A stretch of 64,000 bases of DNA from Pueraria montana var. lobata (lineage: Eukaryota; Streptophyta; Magnoliopsida; Fabales; Fabaceae). The stretch is from the NCBI GenBank assembly GCA_026413185.1, contig CM048647.1, positions 77,142,911 through 77,206,910 on the forward strand. Direction: 5' to 3'. The first letter of the stretch is position 1; each line of letters begins with the position of its first letter. Positions 10,795 to 21,783 of this stretch are shown here, in pieces. Below the pieces are notes generated by a model that ran no database searches, had not been told where the DNA came from, and saw only the letters and a program-made list of their open reading frames with translations. The translations under genes and the position numbers were made by a program.

Positions 10795-11090
10795 TACATT
10801 ATCCAAGACAAAGCTGCCAAGGCTCCAATCCAAGTTCGCTGGTATCCACCCCATTGGTACTGCGGACAATGGCTTCATGGATTCTCTGGATCTTGTGGTT
10901 TCACAACCAACTTGCACACTCAACTTTTTGCTATATTCCAGGGTCGATCTTCAGTTAGTTTGGAATTTAGGTTCTTCATTTTCAAGCACACTTTCAGGGA
11001 GGGGAATGCTTGTTCGGACTGGCTTAACACTATATATGTTGAAACCTCTTCATTTATGGAACTTCTTGCCCTGCGCAACTCTCTTTTCTT
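10795..11090 (+). pseudogene. Degraded LINE RNase H-like fragment
   Basis: Plus-strand reading gives VRWYPPHWYCGQW and, about 60 residues on, FKHTFREGNACSDWL. The latter matches the typical C-terminal REGN.CAD.LA signature of plant LINE RNase H domains. The catalytic DGA-type motif is not preserved and there is no RT upstream. Retroelement debris, not a host gene. Confidence 0.5.
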
Positions 11091-12290
11091 AAACACTAAT
11101 ACAAAAAAAGATTGGTATTTGACATTCTAGATTGATTCTAATTACAGTTGATATATTAAATATGTTTTTTTTTTTAAAAATAGCCGTGCAACTACAAATC
11201 TTTCATAATATACAAACAATGATATGAACTTAGACACATAACTAAATATAGAATCAACACTACTCCAAATTAAATAATCCAAATCAAAGAATACCAAATG
11301 GATTGCCTCATTTCCTTACACGGTTACACTCCTTACTTACTGTACGCAATTCAAGCAAACCAAAAACTGGAAAAAGTGATATTTGCAATCGTTATGAAAT
11401 GCAGATGATATTCCCACCCACCTCTCAAGCATTAATTTCCTCCTCCCACATAAATGAGAGTCTTCCGTCACCTCTAACACCACTTCCAGTTCCACTTTCC
11501 TAATTTGTACCATTCCCCTAACTCAGCCACCTTTCCCATCTTAGTATCAAAAAAGCTATACAACCTGTTATAACTAGATTTTAGCACACACCCCTCCATC
11601 CAAGGATCCAGCTAAAAAAATGTGTCCCATCCAATTTAATTTCACTGATTTCATAATATTTTCTCTCCACCAATCATCAAAGTTCAAAGAATTGCCATTT
11701 GGAGGCTTAATATGCAAAAGTATATTAGACTTGAACAGCAGAATTGAAAACAAAATAAAGAACAGTAGTGAATCCGTTACAATTTTTGACAAAGACTCAT
11801 GAGTATGCAATATTTTAACTAACTATTAATTATATCCTCTAGTTCCCCATAGAGATTTTATCATTTTATCGAGGGGAGAGATTATTTAATCTTTTTTTAC
11901 TTTTAGCTTTTTTATTGAGGGAGAGATTTTATCATTTAATAGTATCTAATACAAAATTATTCATAACTTTCAATCTAATACTTAATTTATTACAGCAATA
12001 AAGTATTGAATACAAAATTAATTATTCAAACTCGCTCCTCGATCGAATCCATCCGCCGGTGGTGGATTGTGCTTAATTAATTTCAAACAATATATTAAAA
12101 TTTAGTTGCAAATTAAGAGATAGCTATATATATTATAACACACATGTTGAGTACAAATTAATGTATAACCATTATCCATATGTTTTTAAAGCAGAAGGCT
12201 TTCTTGAATAATACATAAGCTTCTCTCTCTATATATATATCATTCAAATGATACAATAACAAACGAAGTGCTAGCAACTTATATATATTC
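11091..12290. other. 3' flank of F-box gene 2 (paralogous block)
   Basis: Same block as after genes 1 and 3. It contains a degraded minus-strand LINE piece at about 11283-11720 (frames such as DDWWREN). 11274-11889 is absent from unit B. No other gene seen. Confidence 0.55.
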
Positions 12291-14104
12291 TCATACAATC
12301 AATATCTGTAAATTCTCTGAAGCCTTTGAAACATTGAGTAAAGATCTTGCACATGCATAGCGCTTTGCCACTGTTTCATCACTCTCATACTTCTTGGCTA
12401 CATTGATAATAAGTTGTTCTAAGACACAGCCAACTTTGATCAGATAGTAGCACGCAAACATTTCATTCCTTCTCCCTCGGAATCCCTTCATCTCCACCAC
12501 CTTTAGAGTTTTTGTTGAGCATTCAAAAATTTCGCACTGTTCCTTACAGAACATCTCAAAGTCGAAAGGATATGGGTTAACGTAATCCTGAAATATACAT
12601 AAAACATAACAACACATGTTCCATTCAAGCTTTAATTAATATGCATATATATATATATAACCATTGAGAAAGAGTGACATATAAAATCAAAGGTAATTGA
12701 CTCACTCGATATATTTTTCCTTTGCCTATCTCCAGCGTGAGCTTCTCCAAACAAACACAACACTGAAGAAGTAACGTTAATCCGAACATTTCTAGCCTAT
12801 GCATATTAGTCATCACGAACAAATGTCTCACGTACATATCATGTTGGATACGTTCCAGTGTTTCTTCTCCATAAGGAATAGCCTTTTTTTTTCCACGCAT
12901 TTAAAAATGAAAAACAAATATTTAGAAAAAAATAATCAAACTGTTTCTAATCATACCAAAGAATAAAAGAATAATTATATTCATACATTTAGTCTCTCTT
13001 TCATCTAATTTTCATTTATTTTTTTATCTCTCTTAATTTTCCATCACAACTATTATTTTCTGTATCTTTTCTTGTCCTTCCTGTATCATTTTTCTTCCCT
13101 CCACCTCATCCAGACCAAAATGCATAGGTGGATGTTAATTCATATTTCTCATTTAAAAAAAGAGAAAGAAAAGTACGTACCTGAAGTAAGAAGCTACAAA
13201 CTGCAAGAATCTTAACGTATCTGAGATCGTATAAAGATTCACAAAGTTCATCCCCATATTCCTCAAAATTGGTCATAGGGGTGAAATCCAGTTGTGCTTC
13301 TTTTAAGACGTTAGGGAGTACTTTTACTTGAAAAATCCCCAATTTTCCAGTATATTTGAGACACTTGAGATTTGGCGCCCTAAAATCCACGTAATCAGAG
13401 ATAACAAAATGGCACTTCTTTATGAGCAACCTTCTTAATCCAAGTTCTTTAGAGCCCATATCAAAATGTGCCAAATTCCAACATTTCTCCAAACTCAAGA
13501 TTTCAAGTTTGCCAAGGGTAGATAAGAGGGTCTTAAGAGTGTCAATTGTCACTGGAATCCAGCCAAAAGAAACCTCCTTAAGTGCCACAAGATTGCACAA
13601 ATCAGGCATGGCAAAACCGCATGAATACAACTCTAGAGCCTCAAGCGATGCATGTCCATAAACATGGTTTGGCAATTGAAACAAAGCATCATGATGGTTA
13701 TTATCATCCTCCACCTCCCATATTGGGTCTGAGAAATCAAGCCTCAACTCTTTAACCCCGTGCTCTGTAGCAAATGCAACACAACGTTCTATAAAGTCAG
13801 CACAACTCTCAGGGTTTGAAACACTGAGAAAGAACTTGTCCACTGTGTTGCTATTGTAGTTCTTTATGAAGTTGGTGACGAAGCTGAAGAAAACCCTTCT
13901 CCGTGCTTCTTTGGTTTCATCAGATTCATAATAATCAACAAAGAAGAGTTCGTCGAACTCTATGTTCCTCGTTGATTGCCATATCTTGGACCACCTCTTG
14001 GACAGCACACATGTCCTTGCTGCTTCTTCAAAAGGAAGGAATGAAACAATGGTGATAAGAAGAGCTTCGTCCAACAAAGAGAACATGTCCACGTTCCCTG
14101 CCAT
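12291..14104 (-). CDS. F-box/LRR/FBD protein, gene 2 (unit A), intact
   Basis: Predicted SCF substrate adaptor. Exons 14104-13181, 12882-12706 and 12587-12291 give 308+59+98 = 465 aa, phase 0 throughout. Donors CAG|GTACGT and CGA|GTGAGT. Acceptors AAG|GCT (after a run of nine A) and TTTCAG|GAT. The start context is GCCATGG and the N-terminus MAGNVDMFSLLDEALLITI is shorter and more acidic than in genes 1 and 3. F-box at about residues 8-51 (SFLPFEEAARTCVLSKRW), LRR-like centre, and FBD-like C-terminus ending NVSKASENLQILIV. It is more diverged from genes 1 and 3 than they are from each other. The only intact gene 2 in the window: the B copy has a stop at the codon equivalent to 12844-12846. 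Confidence 0.87.
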
Positions 14105-14297
14105 GGCTACAGCTAGCGATGAAACTTTTTAATTTGGCTTGGTAGTCAAATATATGAGTGCTATGTGAAATGGTATTGGTTTTGGTCTTTTTTATAGTTT
14201 TGAATGGGTGCAACCTTTGGAGGACACGTTTTGTATATTGTGAATGATCTTTGGTGATGCCTTGTTTCCCTGCAATGCATAAAATTAGCACTAGAGT
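14105..14297. promoter_or_regulatory. Leader of F-box gene 2 with possible 5'-UTR splice acceptor
   Basis: On the minus strand, ATTGCAG|GGAAACAAGG at about 14262-14276 sits where genes 1 and 3 have TTTTGCAG|GACACAAGG. Conservation across paralogues suggests a spliced 5' UTR. The donor was not identified. Confidence 0.35.
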
Positions 14298-14745
14298 CAT
14301 TTAAGGTATTCAAAATCTGAAATTATGTTTTTAACTAAATAGCTCTTTTACGTGTTCCCAAGGAATTGTGTTTCTATCTATGTTGCATGATATTATATTC
14401 AGAATTGATATTTTTTTGGTAAACATTATATTTCGAATGAATTATTTAAGGTATTCAAAATTTGAAATTATGTTTTTAGCTAAATAGCTCTTACGTATTG
14501 TTCCCAAAGAATTATGTTTCTATCTATGTTACCTAATATTATATTCAGAATTGATATTTTTTTGGTAAACATTATATTTCGAATGAATTATTAATTTAAG
14601 GCATTCAAAATTTGAAATTATTTTTTTAGCTAAATAGCTCTTACGTGTTGTTCCCATGGAATTGTGTTTCTATCTATGTTACATAATATTATATTCAGAA
14701 TTGATATTTTTTGGTAAACATTATATTTCGAATGAATTGCATTCC
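14298..14745. repeat. Three tandem copies of a 145-150 bp block upstream of gene 2
   Basis: Copies start near 14298, 14443 and 14593. Each runs from TTAAGGTATTCAAAAT through AACTAAATAGCTCTT or similar to GGTAAACATTATATTTCGAA. Genes 1 and 3 carry one copy in the same upstream position. Confidence 0.85.
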
Positions 14746-15190
14746 ATCTTAACAAATCCATTTGAAAAAAACTAACAATTTAAGGATTTTTTAAGAAAGT
14801 TATATATGAAAAAAATATCGCATTGAATTTTCTATTTTATTTCAAAACACCATACTCACTATCGATGGATAAAAGAATATATATAATATTGTCTACTGTT
14901 GAGTTAATAATCAAGAAAAAAAGAAGGTGCTCTCTAAGCAAAAAAAAATTAAAATAAAAAAGGTAATGAAAAAATTATATTAAAATTTTTTCATATGTTA
15001 AGATTTTAAATTTTTAAATCTTATCTTTAGTTACTTTTACTTTTTTATACTTAAATTTAAAGTTATATGAAAAAAATACGTCTGCTTTTTTTTTTTTTTA
15101 ATATGAAACTTACTCTTGATAGATGCAAAAAATATTACCCTTTATTGAGTTAATTAACGAAGACAAAACAAATTTCTCTCTCTCTCTCTC
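14746..15190. other. AT-rich spacer
   Basis: Low-complexity A/T runs and a short CT microsatellite at 15175-15190. No gene or recognisable element. Confidence 0.5.
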
Positions 15191-15330
15191 TTTTTTTTTT
15201 TTTTTGACAAGAAACAATGAAGCAAAAACAAAAGACAGAAACAACAAAGAAACTACGCCCTAGGGAAACAAATGCCCTGTGCATCAGCCATCGGGAAGCC
15301 GTGGAGAGCAGAAGGAGGGTAACAAGATTC
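15191..15330 (-). mobile_element. 3' end of a retroposon with oligo(A) tail
   Basis: Read on the minus strand, a GC-richer 120-bp stretch (CTAGGGCGTAGTTTCTTTG) ends in an A15 run. This resembles a heavily 5'-truncated LINE 3' terminus. GAGAGAATC-like sequence on both sides could be the target duplication but is low complexity. Confidence 0.4.
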
Positions 15331-15512
15331 TCTCTAAGCAACTTTTTCTAAAAATAAAATATAATTAAAAATAATTATTAAATATTTTTGTATTAATTTA
15401 AATTAGAGGTGAACAAAAGTTGATTTGGTTCGAGTTTGGAGACAAAATGAAATCGAATTGGGTATAGTATTTCATTGAGTCAGTTCAGCTTTACATGTTT
15501 TATTTTTTGTTT

Positions 15513-16240
15513 TGACCTAATTTGGTTGGATTCGAGTCAATTTGGGCCAAGTCTTAGATTATCCAACAAAACAAGTTGGAGGGGAAATGAAAACAAAATT
15601 GGGGAAAAACTTTATAAATTAAACCTAGGTAGAAATATCATATCAAATACCTAATTAACCCAAACAAAAAAGTGAATATACCCAAAATTGTTGATATAAG
15701 TCACAAAATACAATCCAAAATAAGTCAAATATGACAAACATTAACCCAAAATAATTAATTTCGAATAATAGGTGTAAACATACCTGTAGGGGGGAAAAGA
15801 AAAATCATATGCGATTCAACTTACGACTTTGTTGTGGTGGGAGTGACTAATTTAGAGAATGAAATTAACATGCCCAAAGGAGAAAGAGGTGACGAGAACT
15901 TGGAAAAAGAAGACGTAAAAGACTGTAGGGAAGAAAATAAAAAAAGAGAAAGGATGTTTCAATGTTTCAAAGTAGATGGTAGATGGTAGATGGTAAATGA
16001 GAGCAATGAACGAGTTGTTTGCGATGGTGCGGCCTGTGGCGTGAGATGGCAGCAGGGCACAGAAATATAGGAACAAGTTTTTGGTGAGAGGAATTAGGGA
16101 CAAAGGGTCTAAGTGGTGTCTATCTCTGTCTTTATCTGTTGTAAGAATAAGAAAGTGAAATTATAATAAATTTATTTACCACCACGTCGAATCGGGCATC
16201 AAGTTCTGTTAGTCGAAATCGAGACCTGACTTTATACTAG
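15513..16240. repeat. R1 repeat, copy A-7 (diverged subtype)
   Basis: Same block order as other R1 copies but with a subtype sequence (GGGGAAATG, AGTCAAATATGACAAACATT) and no triplet expansion. The minus-strand frame at 15852-16103 is the same shadow frame seen in other R1 copies. Confidence 0.7.
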
Positions 16241-16497
16241 ATTAGGTTGTTTATTTCACAAATCAGATGACTTTCAAACTTGTTCAAACCAAGTCTAATG
16301 TATTCGGGTTGGGTTAACCATATTGATCATGTTTGTCCAATCAACCCCTCATTTAAATAAAAAAAGAATATTGTAATTGAATATTTTCTATGGAGACTTG
16401 ACACATGCATTAATTTAATAAGTAGTTATTGATAAAATATACATTTTATTGTATTACTGTGTTAAATTTCTACACAATAAAATTAGAATTCAATTTT

Positions 16498-16656
16498 GAT
16501 GCATTATCAATGTAAAGAGTTTTACTCTGTGAATCAATTAGAATATACGTTAGTTATGGCTTGTAAAGTAATTATTATAAAATTCAACAATTTTATCATA
16601 TATAACAATTCATAATTTGATGACAATATAATTTTTTTTACACTTTCAATGCGTTT
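16498..16656. mobile_element. MITE-like element M2
   Basis: Inverted ends GATGCATTATCAATGTAAAG and TTTACACTTTCAATGCGTTT around the family's core. Confidence 0.55.
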
Positions 16657-16850
16657 TAATTAAATTCATAAAATTGTTCTATTTTATATTGATCATTTAT
16701 CCAATTGAATTTTTTTCTTTATTTGCTTTCATTGTCATTCATTTAATACCAAATATCAATAATAAATTTAATATATATAGAAAAACATTAAACCAATTAA
16801 TATATATTGCTTATACCTATGAATCTATTAAATTAGTCTTTCTTTATAAA

Positions 16851-17972
16851 CTAGTGTTGCTTATTAAAATTTTCACTACCTTATTTATATAATCAATAGA
16901 AAGAAATTTGAAAAAAAATAAAGAATTATATAGCACATTGAAAGAAATTTTAAAAAAGAGATAATTATAAAAGATATTAGAAACTATAAAATTAAAAAAA
17001 AAAAAAAAGATAAGGGAAGATGTAACAATGTAACTTTAATTTTTTTTAATATTAACTTTGAAAATTGAAAAGTAAATTGAATTAAGGATTTAGAATTATT
17101 GACTAAAGAGAGAAATCTTCGAAGTTAAAAAATAGAGTTAGAAAATCTGATAAAAGAAATATTAAAAAAAACAAAAGATTAGAGAGTGTAAAATTTGAAA
17201 AAAAAATTATATAGTACATCGAAATTTTTTTAGAAAAAGAGATAATTATAAAAGAAATTAGAAACTATAATTTTTTTAAAATAAAAAAATATAAGGGAAG
17301 ATGTAATGATGTAACTTTAATTTTTTTTAATATTAAATTTAAAAATTGAAAAATAAATTGAATCAAGGATTTGGAATTATTGATGAAAGAGAGAAATCTT
17401 CGAAATTAAAAAATAGAGTTACAAAATCAGATAATAGAAATATTAAAAAAAAAACCCAAAAGATTAGAGAGTATAAAATTTGAAAGAAAAAAAGAATTAT
17501 ATAGCACATCGAAAGAAATTTTGAAAAAGAGATAATTATAAAAAAAAATTAGAAACTATAATTTTTTTTTTAAGAAAAAAAGATAAGGGAAAATGTAATT
17601 ATGAAACTTTAATTTTTTAAATTAACTTTGAAAATTGAAAAGTAAATTGAATTAAGGATTTGAAATTATTTATGAAAGAGAGAAATATTTAGAATTAAAA
17701 AATAGAGTTAAAAAACTGATAAAAAATATTTAAAAAAATATAGCATCGGATAAAGAAGTGAATGGAGGTAGTTATAAAAATATTGTGAATGTGGGGTTGT
17801 TACAAAAATTGATGAGAGAAATTTTAAGAAAAGTAGAAGAACCAGATGCATGTTATGAAAGTGAACTACACCACTCCATGAAAGAGGAGAGTAAATAAGA
17901 ATGAATGTGAGAGAAAGTGGGGAGAGTGAAGCAAGAAGAGGAGAGAATCTCTTATTCATTTACATAAGAAGA
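16851..17972. repeat. 1.1-kb block present in D1 only, built on a 285-bp tandem array
   Basis: 16905-17730 holds about 2.8 tandem copies of a 281-290 bp, very AT-rich monomer. Successive AATTATATAG marks are at 16924, 17205 and 17495. A unique purine-rich tail runs to 17972. The paralogous site in D2 (near 20746) joins directly. A minus-strand open frame (17708-17959) is present in both units but has no supporting feature. Confidence 0.8.
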
Positions 17973-18168
17973 TATGAGAATAGTTTTTTGTTATATCCTT
18001 TCTTCATGTAACACGCGATTCTACTATTATTTAATATTTATATTTATATTATTAAAAAATTCACAAATCATTAATTATTTTCAAAATTTTCTTCACATTA
18101 GAATTTTTATATTTAAACTTTTGTTATGCTAAGTTTTTAATTTTTTAAATCTCAAGTTTAATTACTTT

Positions 18169-18288
18169 GGTAGCAAGCTACCAACTGGGGTTGAGTCTAG
18201 CAAAAGGGTTTGTCTCCCACGATGAGGTGAATTAAGGATTCGATCCCCATTCAGAGAGGTGTAGACCTGTGGAAAACCAAGAAAAAAT
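18169..18288 (+). mobile_element. tRNA-like SINE (family S2)
   Basis: A B-box-like GGATTCGATCCCC at 18237-18249, with a plausible A box in the CTGGGGTTGAGTCTAGC stretch about 45 bp upstream. No complete tRNA. The D2 copy is at 20935. Confidence 0.5.
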
Positions 18289-18662
18289 AGTAACAAGCTA
18301 AAATAAAATAAAATACTAATATATTTTTTCAAATAAAGGATATAGAGAAAAATAGGATGTTAAAAAAAATAAAAAACAAATCAAATCCAAACAGCTTTAA
18401 ATTGGATTGGAATGGATCAAAATTAAATTTTAAACCAATGGTGAATTAAGAAAATTAAAGTGATTAGATCGAATATTTTTCTCTACATGATCCATATAAT
18501 TCAATTCACGAACACTCTTAAAAAATCTACTCTTATATTATAAATATGAATATCCATTATTGAGTGAAAGCATTTTCAGGATCTATTAATGAGCATATTT
18601 TTAGAAGTTATTTTTTAATGAGAGTGTTTTTAGGAGTTATTTTCACTTGTGTCACATGTCTT
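18289..18662. other. AT-rich spacer inside D1
   Basis: No gene or element recognised. Its counterpart in D2 is at 21055-21438. Confidence 0.5.
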
Positions 18663-19020
18663 AAGAGCTGTCAAATGGGCTAGCCCAGCCCAACTTGACC
18701 TGACAAGCCAAATGGTAAAAACGGGTTGGTCAGAATTTTCCATAGGCGATGTTTTTCTTGGCCCGATAGTTTGGGCCAAATTGGCCCATTTATTTATTTT
18801 TGCTTAAATTTATATTAATTTTAAAAGGAAAAATAAAAAATAATATCAGGCCAAATAAGTCCAGTAGTGTTCGGGACAGGAATTTACAGGTTCAACCTGG
18901 CTCTCTGGCCCATTATGTTGGGCCAATTTAGCCCTGTTCTTTTTAAGCCACTTTTTTTACAACCCGACCTTATAGGCCATCGGGGTCGGCCCATTAGATC
19001 AGGCCAATTTTGACAACTTT
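18663..19020. mobile_element. hAT-like MITE, about 358 bp
   Basis: Terminal inverted repeats: left AAGAGCTGTCAAATGGGC, right ..GGCCAATTTTGACAACTT. The subterminal regions are rich in GGGCC/GGCCC motifs, as in non-autonomous plant hAT elements. No clear 8-bp target duplication, so the superfamily is an inference. Confidence 0.65.
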
Positions 19021-19362
19021 ATATTTTTATTCTTTTCAAATATATTTTTTAATTTTAAATTTAATTTAATTTAACAATTAACCCAAAAAAAAAAGAAACA
19101 TTTTTATCCATCTCAAACCACTCTTTTTATTTTCTTAACCACTTATCATTCTCAATCTACCATTTTCATATTTTTTATATTCTCTCTAAGCAACTTTTTC
19201 TAAAACTAAAATATAATTCAAAATAATTATTAAATATTTTGTATTAATTTAAATTAGAGGTGAACAAATGTTGATTTGGTTCGAATTTGGAGACAAAATG
19301 AAATCGAATTGGGTATAGTATTTCATTGAGTCAGTTCAGGTTTACATGTTTTATTTTTTGTT

Positions 19363-20092
19363 TTGACCCAATTTGGTTGGATTTGAGTCAATTTGGGCTA
19401 AGTCTTAGATTATCTAACAAAACAAGTTGGAGGGGAAATGGAAAAAAAAATTGGGGAAAAACTTTATAAATTAAACCTAGGTAGAAATATCATATCAAAT
19501 ACGTAATCAACCCAAACAAAAAAGTGAATATACCCAAAATTGTTGATAAAAGTCATAAAATACAATCCAAAATAAGTCAAATATGACAAACATTAACCCA
19601 AAATAATTGATTTCAAATAATAGGTGTGAACATACCTGTAGGGGGAAAAGGAAAAATCAGATGCGATTCAACTTACGACTTTGTTGTGGTGGGAGTGACT
19701 AATTCAGAGAACAAAACTAACATGCCCAAAGGAGAAAGAGGTGACGAGAACTTGGAAAAAGAAGACGTAAAAGACCGAAGAAAAGAAAACAAAAAAGAGA
19801 TAAAGGATGTTTCAAAGTAGATGGTAGAGGGTAAAAGAGAGCAATGAAAGAGTTGTTTGTGGTGGTGTGGCCTATGGCATGAGATGGCAGCAGGGCACAG
19901 AAATATAGGAACAAGTTTTTGGTGAGAGGAATTAGGGACAAAGGGTCTAAGTGACGTCTGTCTCTGTCTCTGTCTCTATCTGTTGTAAGAATAAGAAAGT
20001 GAAATTATAATAGTAGTAATAATAATAAATTTATTTACCACCACGTCGAATCGGGCATCAAGTTCTATTAGTTGGAATCGAGACCTGAATTT
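19363..20092. repeat. R1 repeat, copy A-8 (diverged subtype)
   Basis: Same subtype as 15513-16240, with a short GTCTCT run (19958-19978) and only a few AAT triplets. Frames 19626-19820 and 19717-19941 are repeat shadows. Confidence 0.7.
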
Positions 20093-20358
20093 ATATTTGC
20101 TTAGGTTGTTTATTTCACAAATCGGATGACTTTCAAACTTGTTCAAACCAAGTCTAATGTATTTGGGTCGGGCAATCATATTGATCATGTTTGTCCAATC
20201 AATGTTACCCCTCATTTAAATAAAAGAATACTGTAATTGAATATTTTTTTGTGGAGACTTGACACATACATTAATTTAATAAGTAGTTATTGATAAAATA
20301 TACATTTTATTGTTTTACTGTGTTAAATTTCTACACAATAAAATTAGAATTCAATTTT

Positions 20359-20520
20359 GATGCATTATCAATGTAAAAAGGTTTTACTCTGTCAACCAAT
20401 TAGAATATACATTAGTTATGACTTGTAAAGTAATTATTATAAAAGTCAACAATTTTACCATATATAACAATTCATAATTTGATGACAATATAATTTTTCT
20501 TTACACTTTCAATGCATTTT
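20359..20520. mobile_element. MITE-like element M2
   Basis: Inverted ends GATGCATTATCAATGTAAAA and TTTACACTTTCAATGCATTT. Confidence 0.55.
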
Positions 20521-20934
20521 AATTAAATTCATAAAATTATTCTATTATTATATTGATCATTTATCCAATTGAATTTTTTTCTTTATTTTCTTTCATTGTC
20601 TTTCATTTAATACCAAATATCAATAATAAATTTAATATATATTGAAAAACATTAAACCAATTATTATATATTGCTTATACCTATTATGAATCTATTAAAT
20701 TAGTTCCTATGTTGTGAATTTGAGTCTTTCTTTATAAATATGAGAATACTTTTTTGTTATATTCTTTCTTTTTGTAACACGCGATTATACTATTATCTAA
20801 TATTTATATTTATATTATTAAAAAATTCACAAATCATTAATTATTTTCAAAATTTTCTTCACATTAGAATTTTTTATATTTAATTTTTTTACGCTAAGTT
20901 TTTAAATTTTTAAATCTCAAGTTTAATTACTTTA

Positions 20935-21050
20935 GTAGCAAGCTACCAACTGGGGTTGAGTCCAACGAAAGGGTTTGTCTCCCACAATATGGTGAATTAA
21001 GGTTTCGAATCCCCATTCAGAGAGGTGCAGACCTGTGGAAAACCAAGAAA
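20935..21050 (+). mobile_element. tRNA-like SINE (family S2)
   Basis: D2 copy; the B box reads GGTTTCGAATCCCC at 21001-21014. Confidence 0.5.
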
Positions 21051-21438
21051 AAAATAGTAACAAGCTAAAATAAAATAAAATACTAATATATTTTTTCAAA
21101 TAAAGGATATAGGAAAAAATAGGATGTTAAAAAAATCGAAAACAGATCAAATCCAAACAGCTTTAAATTGGATTGGAATGGATCAAAATTAAAGTTTAAA
21201 CCAAACTTATTGAATGGTGAATTAAAAAAATCAAAGTTATTAGATCGAATGATTTTTCTCTACATGATCAATATAATCCAATTCACGAACACTCTTAAAA
21301 AATCTACTCTTATATTATAAATTTGAATACCCATTATCGAGTGAAAGCATTTTTAGGATCTATTAATGACAATATTTTTAGAAGATATTTTTGAATGAGT
21401 GTTTTTAGGAGTTATTCTCACTTTGTGTCACATGTCTT

Positions 21439-21783
21439 AAGAGTTGTCAAATGGGCCAGACTCGTCCAACTTGGTCTGACAGGCCAAATGGTAAAAACAG
21501 GTTGGTCCGAATTTTTCATAGGTCATGTTTTTTTGGCCCGATGGGTTGGGCCAAATTGGTTCATTTATTTATTTTTGCTTAAATTTATATTAATTTAAAA
21601 AGAAAAAATAAAAAATAATATCAGGCCAAATTGGCCTGGTAGTGTTCAAGCTAGGAATTTATAAGCACAACCTGGCTCGTTTGACCCATTAAGTCAAGTC
21701 AATTTAGCTCAGTTCTTTTTAAGCCACTTTTTTTACAGCCCAACCTTATAGGCCATTGGGTCGGGCCAATTTTGACAACTCTT
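21439..21783. mobile_element. hAT-like MITE, about 345 bp
   Basis: Cleanest copy: left end AAGAGTTGTCAAATGGGCC, right end GGCCAATTTTGACAACTCTT. Confidence 0.68.

Larger units (their letters stand above)
15331..19022. repeat. Local direct duplication, copy D1
   Basis: Starts TTCTCTCTAAGCAACTTTTT and matches 19181-21783 in order: R1, R2, M2, SINE S2, hAT-like MITE. D1 has about 1.1 kb (16851-17972) that D2 lacks. Both copies are present in both 30-kb units, so this duplication is older. Confidence 0.85.
19181..21783. repeat. Local direct duplication, copy D2
   Basis: Second copy of D1 without the 285-bp array block. It ends exactly at the right end of its hAT-like MITE, where the LINE begins. 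Confidence 0.85.

Noticed and set aside
15150..15341. 63-aa minus-strand frame as a gene
   Set aside because: It is the 3' end of a retroposon running into its A tail.
16905..17730. CRISPR-like array
   Set aside because: The repeats are contiguous 285-bp monomers without spacers, in plant DNA.
17708..17959. 83-aa minus-strand frame rich in Leu and Phe
   Set aside because: AT-rich block with no homology I recognise. Conservation between units only reflects recent duplication.
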